64,000 nucleotides of DNA, taken from the NCBI GenBank assembly GCA_017537965.1, contig JAFYJV010000009.1, positions 19,598 to 83,597 of the forward strand, read 5' to 3'. Shown here piece by piece: positions 1 to 9,078 of this stretch (position 1 is its first letter; the number at the start of each line of letters is the position of its first letter). The stretch comes from Bacteroidales bacterium (GTDB lineage: Bacteria; Bacteroidota; Bacteroidia; Bacteroidales; F082). Position numbers and translations under genes: made by a program. The notes beneath the pieces were generated by a model, which saw only the letters and a program-made list of their open reading frames with translations, ran no database searches and had not been told where the DNA came from.

Positions 1-581
1 TCGAAAGGAGCCATGTTTGACTTGTTCACTTCCACTGACTGGTCTTCCATTGCGATATTTCCAGAAAGGTTCAATTCAATAGGATTACTGAGAGGCTTGT
101 TGAGCAGAGGAATGGTGTCCAAATAAAAACAGGGCATCACCATGCTTGTCTCGATCCCACAAAAAACATAGGGACGGACGGGACCTTTTATCGGCAACGT
201 ATAGACAAAAGGAATCCGCAAGTCAAGATAGTTGACACGAGCTACATAACGCAAGCTATCGTCAGAAGGCACGTTATGAAACAGACGCGCATCGCCCTTT
301 TGAATCCACATCAGCTCAGCAGCAAAATAACTGCTTTCCCCGACAGGCATCTCAAACTGCACCCCCACCACCGGACGAAGGCGGTTGAGGAGCAATGTGT
401 CTTTCCCAAGGTCGTTCAAGTCGGAATTGGATCCATAAAAATACTCCGGCATGAACACTCCACCCTTCAAGCCAATGCCCATATATCTGCGAAAATGCTG
501 CTCACGAGCCTCCGCATCCACTTGCGCAATCAAGGGGAGCGCCATCATCCATGCCATAGTCATCAACAAAATCCTCTTCAT
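1..581 (-). CDS. Outer-membrane beta-barrel protein, PorT-like (3' end outside window)
   Basis: The gene reads leftward from the ATG at 579-581 and stays open to base 1, so 193 residues are visible and the C-terminus lies outside the window. Residues 1-20 are a signal peptide ending in LPLIAQ. The rest alternates polar and hydrophobic residues as in membrane strands, for example YMGIGLKGGVFMPEYFYG and VNYLDLRIPFVYTLP; the YLDLRIPF strand resembles the equivalent strand of small PorT-type barrels of Bacteroidetes. The expected role is an integral outer-membrane protein with unknown cargo. It begins 11 bases after the stop of the upstream lipoprotein gene, so the two are probably co-transcribed. 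The family call is by pattern only and the strand number cannot be counted from a partial protein. Confidence 0.7.
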   Translation of the reverse strand, partial: MKRILLMTMAWMMALPLIAQVDAEAREQHFRRYMGIGLKGGVFMPEYFYGSNSDLNDLGKDTLLLNRLRPVVGVQFEMPVGESSYFAAELMWIQKGDARLFHNVPSDDSLRYVARVNYLDLRIPFVYTLPIKGPVRPYVFCGIETSMVMPCFYLDTIPLLNKPLSNPIELNLSGNIAMEDQSVEVNKSNMAPF

Positions 582-592
582 AGCATCACCTC

Positions 593-1387
593 CTAATCAT
601 TCCAATCAATAAATGGTTGTCCTCCTTTGTTAAACACCGTCACACTGTCCTCGTCCATGTAAACGAACAGTTTGCCTTTCATCATGAGGATATTGTCCAC
701 AAGCTCTTGTGTCAACTCCGAAGCGTTCAGCAACTCGATATCCTTGTTATAGAGCATCAAACGGGCATCACGAATATCGTCAGGTATCCATCCGCTGTCG
801 GTCTCCATCACAGTCCTCTCTCCTGAGATGGCGATTCCCTGCGAAAGCTTGTAACGAGCGACGAGATTGCCGTATGGAGCAGCAACTTCCTGTTCACGAG
901 ACAGATAAGCCGTAAAAGAATTACCGTGTCCACTGATAAATGCCGTATCCGTGTGGAACAGGTTCGAATTCAGGTCCAAGCCGGGAATCATGATATCGCA
1001 ATGGGTAATCATGTGATGCTGGCCGTGCAGATAATCCTCCCAATCATCGAAATCACCACCAAAACGGAAATATACAGCGTCATGGGTTTCAAAGCCGTTC
1101 TGAGGATAGATCAATTTCCTGACGGCAAACTCATACTCTCCACGGATATCGGGAGGCTCGATACCGCTATTACGAACCACATGACCAAAAAGACTGGCAT
1201 CAACAGACGGATCGTTCAGTGAATCCATCCCGAAGAAAACCTCCTCAAAACCTTTGATATAGGCTTCTTCGCCAAAAAGAATGATGGTCTGGTCAGGGTT
1301 GGAAGGATCTTCCGACTCCTTGAGACAACTTGGCAACATCAACGATGCCAGCAGCACAAAAACCATCATCAGTCCTTCTTTTTTCAT
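593..1387 (-). CDS. Hypothetical lipoprotein
   Basis: This is a 264-residue exported lipoprotein of no family I recognise. It opens with a type II signal: MKK, a hydrophobic run, and the lipobox LPSC with Cys21 as the lipidation site, followed by a flexible acidic stretch (LKESEDPSNPD). Another in-frame ATG at 1394-1396 would add only MNT. The mature part is acidic, looks soluble, and has a His-rich patch HGQHHMITHCDI. The stop is TAG. It has its own -7 element just upstream, inside the 29-base gap after the secreted giant, and precedes the PorT-like barrel by 11 bases. A surface or periplasmic partnership with that barrel is inference. Confidence 0.75.
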   Translation of the reverse strand: MKKEGLMMVFVLLASLMLPSCLKESEDPSNPDQTIILFGEEAYIKGFEEVFFGMDSLNDPSVDASLFGHVVRNSGIEPPDIRGEYEFAVRKLIYPQNGFETHDAVYFRFGGDFDDWEDYLHGQHHMITHCDIMIPGLDLNSNLFHTDTAFISGHGNSFTAYLSREQEVAAPYGNLVARYKLSQGIAISGERTVMETDSGWIPDDIRDARLMLYNKDIELLNASELTQELVDNILMMKGKLFVYMDEDSVTVFNKGGQPFIDWND

Positions 1388-1408
1388 AGTATTCATAGAT
1401 AGAAAATG

Positions 1409-1416
1409 CAAATATA
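1409..1416 (-). promoter_or_regulatory. -7 element TATATTTG of the lipoprotein gene
   Basis: On the minus strand the sequence reads TATATTTG, an exact match to the Bacteroidetes TAnnTTTG element. It ends 21 bases before the ATG of the lipoprotein. No clear -33 TTTG is visible. Confidence 0.55.
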
Positions 1417-4400
1417 CTACAAAACAGAAAACAACAAGGTTTTATTGCCTTTCTTTGTTTGAACTTGCACCACATAAAGCGCCGGTGCCAAATCATGGAC
1501 ATCGGCCTCCACCAAATCGCCCATCGGACACGAAATGGCTTTAACCTGTTGTCCCATCAGGTTATAAATCACGACACCCATCAGCTCCTCTCCCTTCACA
1601 AACAGCAATCCGTCAGTGGGGTTCGGATAGAGTTGTACATTGACTGACTCCTGTTCATCCACACCAAAATACGATGCGTTGATGAGAATGACATCGTTGC
1701 CACAGCTGCCGTCGCCAACAGCCGCAGTAAGCCTAGCCCTTCCCGAAGAGGTCACCGTCAACTGGCAACAGTTTTTCCCATCGATGATGGTGTCTTGGAT
1801 TTGCCAAGGGATTTGTTGCGACATGGTGTCTTGTATTGGCGATAACATCTCCAAAGTCCAATTCAGATTGACACCCACAACGTCCGTATAGTAATAATAG
1901 ACGCCTGGCCAGAAGCTGCTCATCACTAGCACCTCCGAGCTACCATCGATATGCACATCCGATGATTCGTAAACCGATAGCTGAATTGGGGTGCTGTTGT
2001 CCTCAGCGCCACATCCTTCCACATGATAGCGCACATACCATCCATCGAAAGCGGGGGCGACATGACCGACATCGAACATCAACCCCTCAGAACCAAACGG
2101 CCCTGTGCCAAAGCTCCCATTGGCCGTCGGGCCAACCTGCCACTCCCCTTCTTCAGGAGTGGTATGATGCCAATCAACTTCCGGAGCAGTGACAACCAAA
2201 GCTCCATCGCCACACACGCCGATTTGACCAACCATATCATCTGTATCTTCAATAATCTCGGGAGTACCAGCAACCCAAAGCACCATAGGGTCGCTCACAG
2301 CCTCAAAGCCGCATTGGGTTGAAGAGATCTTCATGCGCACCTGAATGCCGTCATGTTCATTGGCAAGCGTCAACGGCAAGTTGGGAATATCCATCCACGA
2401 CTGGCCCGCCATCTTCCATTGCCACTGTTCGGTACAGCTGCTGTTGTGATTATCGATTTCCAACTCCACACCATACGGGAACAACTCACCACTGCAAAAA
2501 CTCTGGGACATGCTCAGCGAGACGATCTCAGGCCGGCCCAGGACTTGCAAAAGAATGCCACCGCTATAAATGGGCACCGAACTACAATCACCAGTCATCG
2601 CATAACAAAGCTCGCTTCCATGGAAAGACTCCGTAATGGATTGACCCAACGTGCAAGGATCATAATGAGTGTTGTTATTCTCATCCTTGTATTTGACAAA
2701 CCATCCCAAAAGCGTATGTGATATTGACGGATCGACAAGCTCCGGAACAGACACACCAGCCTCATCCAACACGACACCCAGCGTCTGCCCGTCACAAATC
2801 TCAAGGCTCTCAGGCCAAGAGGTCTCCTGTTGGAACTCAGGTCCAGGAGTGACCGTCAGGCGATTAGGCCCACTATACACTGGATTGTCAGCATTACACT
2901 GATTCACGACTACATAATACACGTTATATACGCCAGGAACATTAAACTGGTATGAATCAGGATCAAACTCCGTCACGTTGCCCAGTTCGTCCTCAAACTT
3001 CCACAACCAATACTCAACTGGGACATTGTTAGATCCAACATATTGATAACCGATCAATTGTCCTTGACAGATGGATTCAACGATATCATATTCCACTTCT
3101 GGAGCGGCAATCATCTGAAGAGTCGCCTCCGTAGTGTAGGTATCGCCGCAATCATTATGCGCAACATAACGGATCGGGCACCCGTCATAGTCAATGGTGA
3201 AATACTCGGGCAGTTCCACCCATGCGCCATGATAATAAACCTCCCAACGACTGTAATTCTCTTCCGAATAAAACTGATTCCATTCCTCAACATAAACGGA
3301 ATTGAGATAATAAGAATCCAAAGGACTCCCTTCACAAATAGGATCGGGCTCATTCAACTCCACTTGAGTCAGACTGGGTTTGTCGCCCACATGGATCTGC
3401 ACCGCATTGCTATAACCCGTGCTACAGCCGAAAACATCATACCGCAGCCATCGTCCATCATCTTCCTGATGAAGTACAAGGGAACCATTCAAAGATTGAT
3501 AGTGACCGTATTGATCGTCATCGTCGCTGATCGACCATCCATGCTCCGAGCCATCAAAAGTATTTGAGAATTCAGGTTCAACAGGCAATGGGAGCACCTC
3601 TCCAGGACAGAAAGGACCTTCCAGCTCCGCAATCGAATCAACCAACGGAATGCCATACACCGATAATTGGAAAGGATATGGATAACGGATATCGCCACAG
3701 TTGCTCTGAAGCAGGAAGCTGATATAGCGACCGTTCCACTCTTCCGTGAGCTCAATGGCACCAGTGATCGGCAGATAATCCACGTTGTCCTCCGAATAGG
3801 CCCAATAACCTTCGACTTGGCTGCCGTTGGTCACATAAACGGGATCCTGAGGCATGATCAACTGGATGCCGTCACAATAGAAAGGCGAGAAATCAAGCTG
3901 TTGCGGATTGGTAAACTCAGGCCCACGTATCACAGTGATGATAGCGGGATTCGTCTCAGTCCTACCGCACTCACTGGCGGCCCAGAAATGGAGTAATGCA
4001 CCGTTGTAGTCAATGCTCAACGTCGCACCAGGTTCGTATGGCTCCCATGCGCCGTTATGATAGATCTCCCATCCCTCACCGTTGGCTTCTCCATTCCAGT
4101 CGGCCACTCCAACTTCGGGCAAAACCAAAGCGACACCGGAACAAATCACATCGGGATCATCAATGACTAATGATGTCAAAGTCGGCTGGGTATTAACTTG
4201 GATTTGCACGGCGTTACTATAGGAAAGCCCGCATCCATTCGCCCAATGCCTCAACCACTTGCCGTTGTGATCGACGCTCAAGGCGATAGGCAATTCCAAA
4301 GGAATATAATTCCCATTTGGATCGGATGAAGTGCTGATCGCCCATCCATGCTCAGTCCCTTCATAGCTATAAAAATCAGGTGCCTCTGAGAGCGAAAGCG

Positions 4401-6333
4401 TTTCTCCTGGACAGAAAGGACCTTCAAAAGGTTCCAAATCCTCGGTGAAGACCGGCTCTTCGTAAACGTGAATGACAAAAGGATTTCCACTGTTCACAGA
4501 TCCGCAATCACATTCCAAACGATAACAAATCCAGTTGCCATCCCAACTCATATCCAAATATGGATTGCCGTCAATCTCATCATAGGTAACACCCCCATCC
4601 GTTGAACGCACCCAATACTGGTCATTGATCGTGATGCCGTTCGTCTGGTATGATGGAGTCGCCATGGAGGACAAATTCAACACATCATCCACACAATAAT
4701 GATCCAAGAAAGAGGGAGTCGGTTGTGTAAACTCAGGACCAGCCGTGACACTGACAGTCACCTCGTTGGTCATAACTTCATCACAGCAGTTCTCTGCCCT
4801 AAAACGAAGCTTATCGCCCTGTGCAAGCGTCACCTCCGCCAAAGGTTGCCAAGGACCATTGCCATGCTTTACTTCCCAACCACTGGTGCCCACGTCATTG
4901 TTCCAACCCTGAGGATCCGGCACCCACACCTGCGTCAGATAGGCATCGGGAAGCGATCCCCCTTCGCAAATGGTACTAGGTGCAGAAATCTGTGACGTAT
5001 TCAATATCGGCCCGCTACAAACCCTAAGCAGCATCGGTTCACTATATCCGGCACCGCAACCATTCACGGCCTTATAACGCACATAATAGTCAAAGTAACT
5101 GGCAATCTCAACAAATTCGGCCAAATTGAGTTCATTCCAGTTGTCAGTAGGCGAAAAAGCCCATTCCCATCTTTGGCTTGTCGCACTCGATCCATTGGAG
5201 TCGAAGGTGCAACTGATGTTCAACGGATCCCCTTTGCACCAGTAGCCTTCAGGAAAGTTGGAAACGACAAAATTGGAAGGAACCCCTTGCACATGGAGCG
5301 TGATGGTCTTCTCCGATGACATGCCATATTTCTGGACACGATAGAGAATTTGGTCGTCTCCCACATAACCCTCATCCGGAGTATAGTGGATCCTTTTGTT
5401 GCTATCGAAATAGGCCGATCCATGGTTGGTATTGACAGCAGTGTTTGACGTAGTAGTCCACGATTGATTGGCGTTTCCGCGAATGCTGAATATGGTAGAA
5501 AGAGTAGGTTGTCCTTCTGGTTGAGTGATCGTAACATGATCGTTCAGGTTAATCAATGGATAGTTTTCATTACAACCTGAAACAGAAAAGTCTTGTGCCG
5601 TGACAGAATAGCCAGAGGCCAGTTTCAATTCAGCATCGTCGATACCGAAATCGTCGCCATATTCAGATGTCCAAATATTATCGTCATAAAGGGTAATGAC
5701 CAGCTGTCCGTTGCTATTGCTAAGGCAACGGTAAGTGGGCGACTTGCACCACTTGGGTGCGTTGGCGACATGTTCCGGCTCCCATGTCAACTCATTATTG
5801 CCATAATACACATTAGCGCTATTGCATTTCACGCGAAACTTGACACGTCCATCGAAAGGATCAAATGGGAGACCCGTATTGTCACCATTTGTCAGATGGG
5901 TTGCCCAAAAGGAAAAGTCGTACAACATGTTCGGCTGGACCTGTATGGTATATCGAAGGATCTTTTTATTGCTCGGGGTGTTGTTTAACAGGTGATAATA
6001 GTCACGATTCCCACCAAACCCATTGACCGCCAAGAACTTCTCAGCGCTATGTCCAGATGGATGTCCTATGCAATTGAAATAGTTTTGGTTGCCGTTATTT
6101 GCCTGAGCGGTGATACTGAACTTGCCGCTGCCGTTTTCCACACCACCGTTTTGGAGTCCATGATAGGAAGGATCATAAGTATAATCTGTCGAGATGGCTG
6201 TGTCATCCAGCCAATTTGCATTGGATTCTTGGAAATCGCAATTATGCCCTTGCAACAAATTCGTTTGTGCCTGAGACGAACAAGCCCAAATGACCAGTCC
6301 CATCACCGTGAGAAATCTTAATGCATTTTTCAT
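1417..6333 (-). CDS. Giant T9SS-secreted protein with about twelve C-x-G Ig-like modules
   Basis: This 1,638-residue secreted protein begins at MKNALRFLTVMGL; the frame opens 21 codons earlier but the signal peptide (ending SSQAQ) fixes this ATG. After it comes a galactose-binding-like region (about 25-240), a cadherin/Ig-like region with GYVGDDQILYRV (about 270-360), then about twelve modules of roughly 90 residues, each opening with a C-x-G turn (CKGDPL, CEGGSL, CPGETL, CSGVAL, CDGIQL, CPGEVL, CEGSPL, CQGQLI, CDGQTL, CSGELF and two less regular ones) followed by a W-containing strand. The last 75 residues are a type A T9SS sorting domain (VQLYPNPTDG, YNLMGQQV, LYVVQVQT). It probably ends up on the cell surface or outside. 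No catalytic domain is visible, so adhesion or matrix function is inference. It has its own promoter. Confidence 0.85.
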   Translation of the reverse strand: MKNALRFLTVMGLVIWACSSQAQTNLLQGHNCDFQESNANWLDDTAISTDYTYDPSYHGLQNGGVENGSGKFSITAQANNGNQNYFNCIGHPSGHSAEKFLAVNGFGGNRDYYHLLNNTPSNKKILRYTIQVQPNMLYDFSFWATHLTNGDNTGLPFDPFDGRVKFRVKCNSANVYYGNNELTWEPEHVANAPKWCKSPTYRCLSNSNGQLVITLYDDNIWTSEYGDDFGIDDAELKLASGYSVTAQDFSVSGCNENYPLINLNDHVTITQPEGQPTLSTIFSIRGNANQSWTTTSNTAVNTNHGSAYFDSNKRIHYTPDEGYVGDDQILYRVQKYGMSSEKTITLHVQGVPSNFVVSNFPEGYWCKGDPLNISCTFDSNGSSATSQRWEWAFSPTDNWNELNLAEFVEIASYFDYYVRYKAVNGCGAGYSEPMLLRVCSGPILNTSQISAPSTICEGGSLPDAYLTQVWVPDPQGWNNDVGTSGWEVKHGNGPWQPLAEVTLAQGDKLRFRAENCCDEVMTNEVTVSVTAGPEFTQPTPSFLDHYCVDDVLNLSSMATPSYQTNGITINDQYWVRSTDGGVTYDEIDGNPYLDMSWDGNWICYRLECDCGSVNSGNPFVIHVYEEPVFTEDLEPFEGPFCPGETLSLSEAPDFYSYEGTEHGWAISTSSDPNGNYIPLELPIALSVDHNGKWLRHWANGCGLSYSNAVQIQVNTQPTLTSLVIDDPDVICSGVALVLPEVGVADWNGEANGEGWEIYHNGAWEPYEPGATLSIDYNGALLHFWAASECGRTETNPAIITVIRGPEFTNPQQLDFSPFYCDGIQLIMPQDPVYVTNGSQVEGYWAYSEDNVDYLPITGAIELTEEWNGRYISFLLQSNCGDIRYPYPFQLSVYGIPLVDSIAELEGPFCPGEVLPLPVEPEFSNTFDGSEHGWSISDDDDQYGHYQSLNGSLVLHQEDDGRWLRYDVFGCSTGYSNAVQIHVGDKPSLTQVELNEPDPICEGSPLDSYYLNSVYVEEWNQFYSEENYSRWEVYYHGAWVELPEYFTIDYDGCPIRYVAHNDCGDTYTTEATLQMIAAPEVEYDIVESICQGQLIGYQYVGSNNVPVEYWLWKFEDELGNVTEFDPDSYQFNVPGVYNVYYVVVNQCNADNPVYSGPNRLTVTPGPEFQQETSWPESLEICDGQTLGVVLDEAGVSVPELVDPSISHTLLGWFVKYKDENNNTHYDPCTLGQSITESFHGSELCYAMTGDCSSVPIYSGGILLQVLGRPEIVSLSMSQSFCSGELFPYGVELEIDNHNSSCTEQWQWKMAGQSWMDIPNLPLTLANEHDGIQVRMKISSTQCGFEAVSDPMVLWVAGTPEIIEDTDDMVGQIGVCGDGALVVTAPEVDWHHTTPEEGEWQVGPTANGSFGTGPFGSEGLMFDVGHVAPAFDGWYVRYHVEGCGAEDNSTPIQLSVYESSDVHIDGSSEVLVMSSFWPGVYYYYTDVVGVNLNWTLEMLSPIQDTMSQQIPWQIQDTIIDGKNCCQLTVTSSGRARLTAAVGDGSCGNDVILINASYFGVDEQESVNVQLYPNPTDGLLFVKGEELMGVVIYNLMGQQVKAISCPMGDLVEADVHDLAPALYVVQVQTKKGNKTLLFSVL
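3105..4440 (-). repeat. Diverged duplication of a two-module block inside the giant gene
   Basis: Modules 4-5 (about 3925-4437) and 7-8 (about 3105-3625) of the giant are more alike than other module pairs. Both open with LEGPFCPGE or FEGPFCPGE, continue through EHGWxIS and GxWLRxxxxGC to SNAVQIxV, then give LTxxxxxxPDxICxG. At DNA level they share runs such as GGACAGAAAGGACCTTC. One unrelated module lies between them. Boundaries are approximate. Confidence 0.55.
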
Positions 6334-6351
6334 AGTGAATAATAGTTTTGC

Positions 6352-6359
6352 CAAAAATA
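6352..6359 (-). promoter_or_regulatory. -7 element TATTTTTG of the giant T9SS gene
   Basis: The minus strand reads TATTTTTG 18 bases before the ATG of the giant gene, an exact TAnnTTTG match. It lies in the 56-base gap behind the Nudix gene, so the giant is likely transcribed on its own. Confidence 0.55.
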
Positions 6360-6389
6360 CTAATAATTCACAAATACCACGCCATTTCG

Positions 6390-6860
6390 TCAGCATTTTA
6401 TGATTTTCCCATCGAGGACTGCTTCTTGAAGATCATCTCCTTTGTAGGTCAGTTTCAAGGAAAAGAAGGGCACTTGTTTGTCAATGAGTCCAAGGAAGAT
6501 TTTGTCGCCTTCCCACATCGTCAGTTCGAGGAGACGTCGTTTCTCAATCCATTCGAGGTCGCCCTCGTTGCATTCGATCTGGTCGCCCGTCCAGTCGGTA
6601 CAGACAAAAAGGTGCATGTGTTCACTTTCCCAGATGTCGGAGATGAAGGTGACGATGCCGCAGTAGCGCCATTGAGTGACGGTGAATCCCGTCTCCTCCC
6701 GCACCTCACGCAGCATGCAGTCCTCGGGGCTCTCCCCTTCCTCGAACTTACCGCCCACTCCGAGCCATTTGTCATGGTTGAGGTCGTTTTCCTTTTTGGT
6801 GCGGTGAAGCATTAGGTACTTATCCCCTTTTTCAAGGTAACAGAGAGTTGTTTGTTTCAT
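6390..6860 (-). CDS. Nudix hydrolase, MutT/8-oxo-dGTP diphosphatase type
   Basis: This 156-residue protein hydrolyses nucleoside diphosphate-X compounds; the MutT-like form is thought to clean oxidised nucleotides from the pool. The full Nudix box is present at residues 37-59 (G37-x5-E43-x7-R51-E52-V53-x-E55-E56-x-G58-F59), with the Mg-binding glutamates intact. The N-terminal KYLMLHRTKKENDLNHDKWLGVGG is typical of the 8-oxo-dGTP diphosphatase branch. Length fits a single-domain member. It is a cytosolic, probably monocistronic gene, separated from gdhA by a terminator hairpin and a block of 7-bp repeats that starts four bases upstream of its ATG. The exact substrate cannot be told from sequence. 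Confidence 0.85.
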   Translation of the reverse strand: MKQTTLCYLEKGDKYLMLHRTKKENDLNHDKWLGVGGKFEEGESPEDCMLREVREETGFTVTQWRYCGIVTFISDIWESEHMHLFVCTDWTGDQIECNEGDLEWIEKRRLLELTMWEGDKIFLGLIDKQVPFFSLKLTYKGDDLQEAVLDGKIIKC

Positions 6861-6863
6861 TCT

Positions 6864-6905
6864 TTAGAAGACAGAAGTAAGAAGTAAGAAGTAAGAAGTA
6901 AGAAT
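6864..6905. repeat. Heptad repeat, six TAAGAAG-like units
   Basis: Six 7-base units follow without gaps: TTAGAAG, ACAGAAG, three copies of TAAGAAG, and TAAGAAT. It sits between the Nudix start codon and the gdhA terminator, so it covers the Nudix promoter position. It belongs to a family of 7-bp-periodic intergenic blocks in this window. Confidence 0.8.
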
Positions 6906-6906
6906 A

Positions 6907-6934
6907 GCAAAGGCGGCCTTTCGACCGCCTTTGC
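6907..6934 (-). terminator. Hairpin terminator after gdhA
   Basis: A perfect 10-bp stem GCAAAGGCGG / CCGCCTTTGC with an 8-base loop lies 23 bases after the gdhA stop. The T-run on the minus strand is weak (TATTCTTACTTC). Confidence 0.65.
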
Positions 6935-6956
6935 GTAAAAACCTTTGAACTTTGGT

Positions 6957-8300
6957 TTAGATGATGCCTTGAGCGAGCATGGCGTTGGCAACGCGCATGA
7001 AGCCGGCGATGTTGGCGCCCTTCACGTAGTTGATGGTGCCATCAGCTTGAGTACCATACTTCACGCACATGTCATAGATGTCGTTCATGATCTTGTGGAG
7101 CTTCTGATCAACTTCAGGAGCAGTCCAGTTGATGTGACCGGCGTTCTGGCAGATTTCGAGACCTGAGGTGGCAACACCACCGGCGTTGACAGCCTTACCA
7201 GGACCGAACGGGATCTTGGCAGCTTGGAATGCAGCAATTGCACCAGGCTGGCAGCCCATGTTGGAGACTTCAGCCACATACTTCACGCCATTGGCGATCA
7301 GTTCCTTGGCATCCTCTTCAGCAAGCTCGTTTTGGAAAGCGCAGGGGCATGCGATGTCGCACTTCACCATCCAAGCCTTCTTGCCAGGAGTGAAGATAGC
7401 CTTTGCTGGGAACTTGTCGGCCATGTCTTGAACCTTGTTACGGTTCGAGGCACGCATTTCGAGCATGTAGTCGATCATTTCCTTGTCGATACCGTTAGGC
7501 AGTTCGCAAACGCCGTCGGGACCTGACAAAGCAACAACCTTAGCACCGAGTTCGGTAGCCTTGATGGCGGCACCCCAAGCCACGTTACCGAAGCCTGAGA
7601 GGGCGATGCGCTTGCCTTCCATCTTGTCACCAGTCTGCTTCACCATGCGTTCGACATAGTAGATAGCACCGAAACCAGTGGCTTCAGGACGAACAAGAGA
7701 ACCACCCCAGCCATAGCTCTTACCAGTCAGAGCGCCAGTGCTGTGTTCACGGGCGAGCTTCTTGTAAGCGCCATAGAGGTAACCGATCTCACGGCCACCA
7801 ACGCCGACGTCACCAGCAGGTGAGTCTTGGTCGGGACCGATGTTTCTCCAAAGTTCATACATGAAAGCTTGGCAGAAACGCATGATTTCTTCGTCGGTCT
7901 TGCCAACCGGGTCGAAGTCGGAACCGCCCTTGCCACCGCCGAGAGGCAGGTTGGTCAGGGAGTTCTTGAAGATCTGCTCGAAGCCCAAGAACTTCAGCAT
8001 GGAAACGTTCACAGCCTTGTGGAAACGCAAACCGCCTTTGTAAGCGCCGAGAGCGGCGTTGTACTGAACGCGGTAGCCCAGGTTGGTCTGAACTTCGCCA
8101 TTGCGGTCAACCCAAGTCACACGGAAAGTGAAGATACGATCAGGCTCAACGAGTCTTTCAACGATCTTGGCCTTTTCGAACTCAGGATGTTGGTTGTAAA
8201 CTTCTTCGATTGATTCGAGCACTTCGCGTACTGCCTGTAAATACTCCTTTTCGCCTGGATGTTTAGCTTCCAGAGCGGTCATGATTTCATTTACTTTCAT
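6957..8300 (-). CDS. gdhA: NADP-type hexameric glutamate dehydrogenase
   Basis: The enzyme interconverts 2-oxoglutarate plus ammonium and glutamate in the cytosol, the main ammonium-assimilation route of many gut Bacteroidales. The 447-residue length matches the hexameric small GDH class. Visible signatures are the substrate/catalytic stretch PLGGGKGGSDFDPVGK, the DVGVGGREIGYLYGAYKKL segment, and a Rossmann motif in the second half (ALSGFGNVAWGAA). The ATG at 8298-8300 begins MKVNEIMTALEAKHPGE; upstream codons in the frame are unrelated. A TACCTTTG element lies 64 bases upstream and a hairpin follows the stop, so it is probably monocistronic. Cofactor preference (NADPH) is inferred from the class. 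Confidence 0.95.
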   Translation of the reverse strand: MKVNEIMTALEAKHPGEKEYLQAVREVLESIEEVYNQHPEFEKAKIVERLVEPDRIFTFRVTWVDRNGEVQTNLGYRVQYNAALGAYKGGLRFHKAVNVSMLKFLGFEQIFKNSLTNLPLGGGKGGSDFDPVGKTDEEIMRFCQAFMYELWRNIGPDQDSPAGDVGVGGREIGYLYGAYKKLAREHSTGALTGKSYGWGGSLVRPEATGFGAIYYVERMVKQTGDKMEGKRIALSGFGNVAWGAAIKATELGAKVVALSGPDGVCELPNGIDKEMIDYMLEMRASNRNKVQDMADKFPAKAIFTPGKKAWMVKCDIACPCAFQNELAEEDAKELIANGVKYVAEVSNMGCQPGAIAAFQAAKIPFGPGKAVNAGGVATSGLEICQNAGHINWTAPEVDQKLHKIMNDIYDMCVKYGTQADGTINYVKGANIAGFMRVANAMLAQGII

Positions 8301-8364
8301 TTTATTAACTTGATTATTAAAAGGTTTTATTAAACAATGAATGTTTGTTTTCAATATTTCGGTG

Positions 8365-8372
8365 CAAAGGTA
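8365..8372 (-). promoter_or_regulatory. -7 element TACCTTTG of gdhA
   Basis: The minus strand reads TACCTTTG, matching TAnnTTTG. The leader to the ATG would be about 60 bases, longer than for most genes here. Confidence 0.6.
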
Positions 8373-8426
8373 GCATTTTAAATTCAATAAATGATACGAA
8401 AGCAAAAATAATTATTTGCCCCCTTC

Positions 8427-9077
8427 TCATTCGTCTCCAATCCACTCACCGTCCTCATATATCGCCACCCTCGTAACCGACCCGTCGGGGTTGTAATAGA
8501 TCTCCTTTCCATGCTTCAAATTATCGACATACGGCGTACTCAGACATTTGTATCCCGCCTGTGCATAGCTGGTCTGCACCCCCGTTCCATGGTCGAAATT
8601 CGCTGTCGCAGCCAAACTGCCATCAGCATAGAAAATCATCCACGACCCGTCCATCATATCATCGGCATAACTTCCCTCCTGAAAAGGCTGTCCATTCTCA
8701 TACCAACGCTTGTACTCCCCGTTGAGCTTGCCATCGACATAGTAACACTCCGATGCCAGGATCCCATTCAGCGAATAGGTGCGCGTCAGGCTGTCTTGAA
8801 CCCCTTCCTTGTACCAACACTCCTCCATAAGGTTTCCGTTCTCATACCATCTGCGCAACAGCCCATGCATCTTGTTTTTCTTGTAGGTCACCTCCATCTG
8901 CGGATTGCCACTGGCAAAATACCAAGTACACATCCCATCCAGTTGGTCTCCGTCGTATCGAAGCTCTGATTTTATATTGCCATTCTCCCAATAATCTTTC
9001 TTCACCGAATCGTCGCCGCCACATGCCATCAGCCCGATCAGGATCGTCATGCCAAAACATATTATCCACCGACGCAT
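8427..9077 (-). CDS. MORN-repeat lipoprotein (YwqK-like)
   Basis: This 216-residue lipoprotein has a signal with lipobox GLMAC (Cys19) and then about seven MORN-type repeats of the form YxxGxxxGxxxxWYENGN, for example YKKNKMHGLLRRWYENGN and YVDGKLNGEYKRWYENGQ. Such proteins are often labelled YwqK-family antitoxins, but the label comes from one distant case and the repeats are more likely a binding scaffold. It begins one base after the stop of the LysM/periplasmic-binding gene, so translation is probably coupled and both act in the same envelope compartment. No toxin gene is next to it. Function is unknown. Confidence 0.8.
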   Translation of the reverse strand: MRRWIICFGMTILIGLMACGGDDSVKKDYWENGNIKSELRYDGDQLDGMCTWYFASGNPQMEVTYKKNKMHGLLRRWYENGNLMEECWYKEGVQDSLTRTYSLNGILASECYYVDGKLNGEYKRWYENGQPFQEGSYADDMMDGSWMIFYADGSLAATANFDHGTGVQTSYAQAGYKCLSTPYVDNLKHGKEIYYNPDGSVTRVAIYEDGEWIGDE

Positions 9078-9078
9078 G

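Noticed and set aside
940-980. tRNA-like GGTTCGAATTC stretch
   Set aside because: It lies inside the lipoprotein gene and no acceptor or anticodon stem can be formed around it.
6864-6905. Possible CRISPR-like array from the regular repeats
   Set aside because: Units are 7 bases with no spacers and no cas genes are nearby.
8427-9077. Toxin-antitoxin system based on the YwqK-like label
   Set aside because: No toxin gene is adjacent at either MORN locus, and both proteins are exported, which does not fit a cytosolic antitoxin.
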